Assembly: GCF_003583925.1 (NCBI RefSeq)
Contig: NZ_QYCN01000011.1
Coordinates: 891-50,990 of the forward strand
DNA from: Hymenobacter rubripertinctus
GTDB taxonomy: Bacteria > Bacteroidota > Bacteroidia > Cytophagales > Hymenobacteraceae
DNA length: 50,100 nt
Direction: 5' to 3'
The notes under the pieces are model-generated. The model saw nothing but the letters and a program-made list of their open reading frames with translations, was not told the DNA's origin and made no database searches. Shown piece after piece: positions 50,039 through 50,100 of the stretch. A program made the translations under genes and the position numbers. Within the stretch, counting starts at the first letter, position 1. Every line of letters begins with the position of its first letter.

Positions 50039-50100
50039 ATGGCAGATTCCGATTCGTCCGCGCTCTACCCGCCCGCGTCCGCCCGCGTTGCGTCGGCCGC
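50039..50100 (+). CDS. Start of a gene that runs off the window
   Basis: An ATG at 50039 opens a frame that begins MADSDSSALYPPASARVASA and is still open at the window end. No signal peptide is seen in these 20 residues. A TACCTTTC box (49993-50000) lies 38 bases upstream. The product cannot be identified. Confidence 0.45.
   Translation, partial: MADSDSSALYPPASARVASA

Overview
The window looks like a chromosomal segment of a GC-rich member of the Bacteroidota, most likely a Hymenobacter-type bacterium (Cytophagales). The signs are TAnnTTTG-type -7 promoter boxes with weak ribosome binding sites, a carboxypeptidase-regulatory-like/TonB-dependent receptor, a menaquinone (menA) gene, lipoproteins with short lipoboxes, an ArgF'-type carbamoyltransferase that acts on N-acylated ornithine, and very high GC at third codon positions. 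The genus is inferred from general knowledge; no database was searched.

Layout. 1-695: the start of a leftward lipoprotein gene and a repeat-rich gap. 696-1409: a secreted TapB/DUF3108-like protein. 1661-6429: a KaiC-KaiB-KaiB-PAS histidine kinase-receiver module, which resembles a clock or stress signalling cassette without kaiA. 6695-13850: mostly housekeeping genes (argS, LOG protein, FabH-like ketosynthase, glutathione peroxidase, HAD phosphatase, menA, kptA). 13902-15106: a decayed response regulator fragment, an unrecognised ORF and an AT-rich small lipoprotein gene. 15260-20683: fabG, geranylgeranyl reductase-like flavoprotein, TPR lipoprotein, lpdA, TetR regulator.

21214-36983 is an almost complete arginine pathway. 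argB-argE-argH run leftward from a roughly 590-bp divergent control region. A GNAT acyltransferase (candidate acylglutamate synthase), argG, argC, argD, carA, carB and argF' run rightward. Together they cover N-acylglutamate formation, phosphorylation, reduction, transamination, carbamoylation of acylornithine with CarAB-made carbamoyl phosphate, deacylation to citrulline, and conversion to arginine. The rightward series is interrupted by genes of different character: a DUF559 nuclease-like gene bracketed by repeats between argD and carA, two AT-rich orphan genes between carA and carB, and an AT-rich lipoprotein between carB and argF'.

37090-50100: dinB, a small orphan, a GT39-like membrane glycosyltransferase, a zinc-ribbon membrane protein, a degenerate CZB-like protein beside a PAS-only sensor, an ElaA-like acetyltransferase, a TPR sensor kinase, a phosphodiester glycosidase-like protein, a TonB-dependent receptor and a secreted TPR-like protein. 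The last two genes share a nearly identical 47-bp upstream element. The window ends inside a new gene.

The intergenic spaces are unusually rich in long inverted repeats. At least four families can be read directly: GTCATYCYGAGCG-type arms, heptad-phased AGCTNNN arrays, CCCTCTCC/GGAGAGGG elements and AGCCCCAGCGGGGCGACA palindromes. There is also one 53-bp near-perfect inverted repeat and three tandem 41-bp units. No tRNA, rRNA, CRISPR array or recognisable IS transposase was seen.
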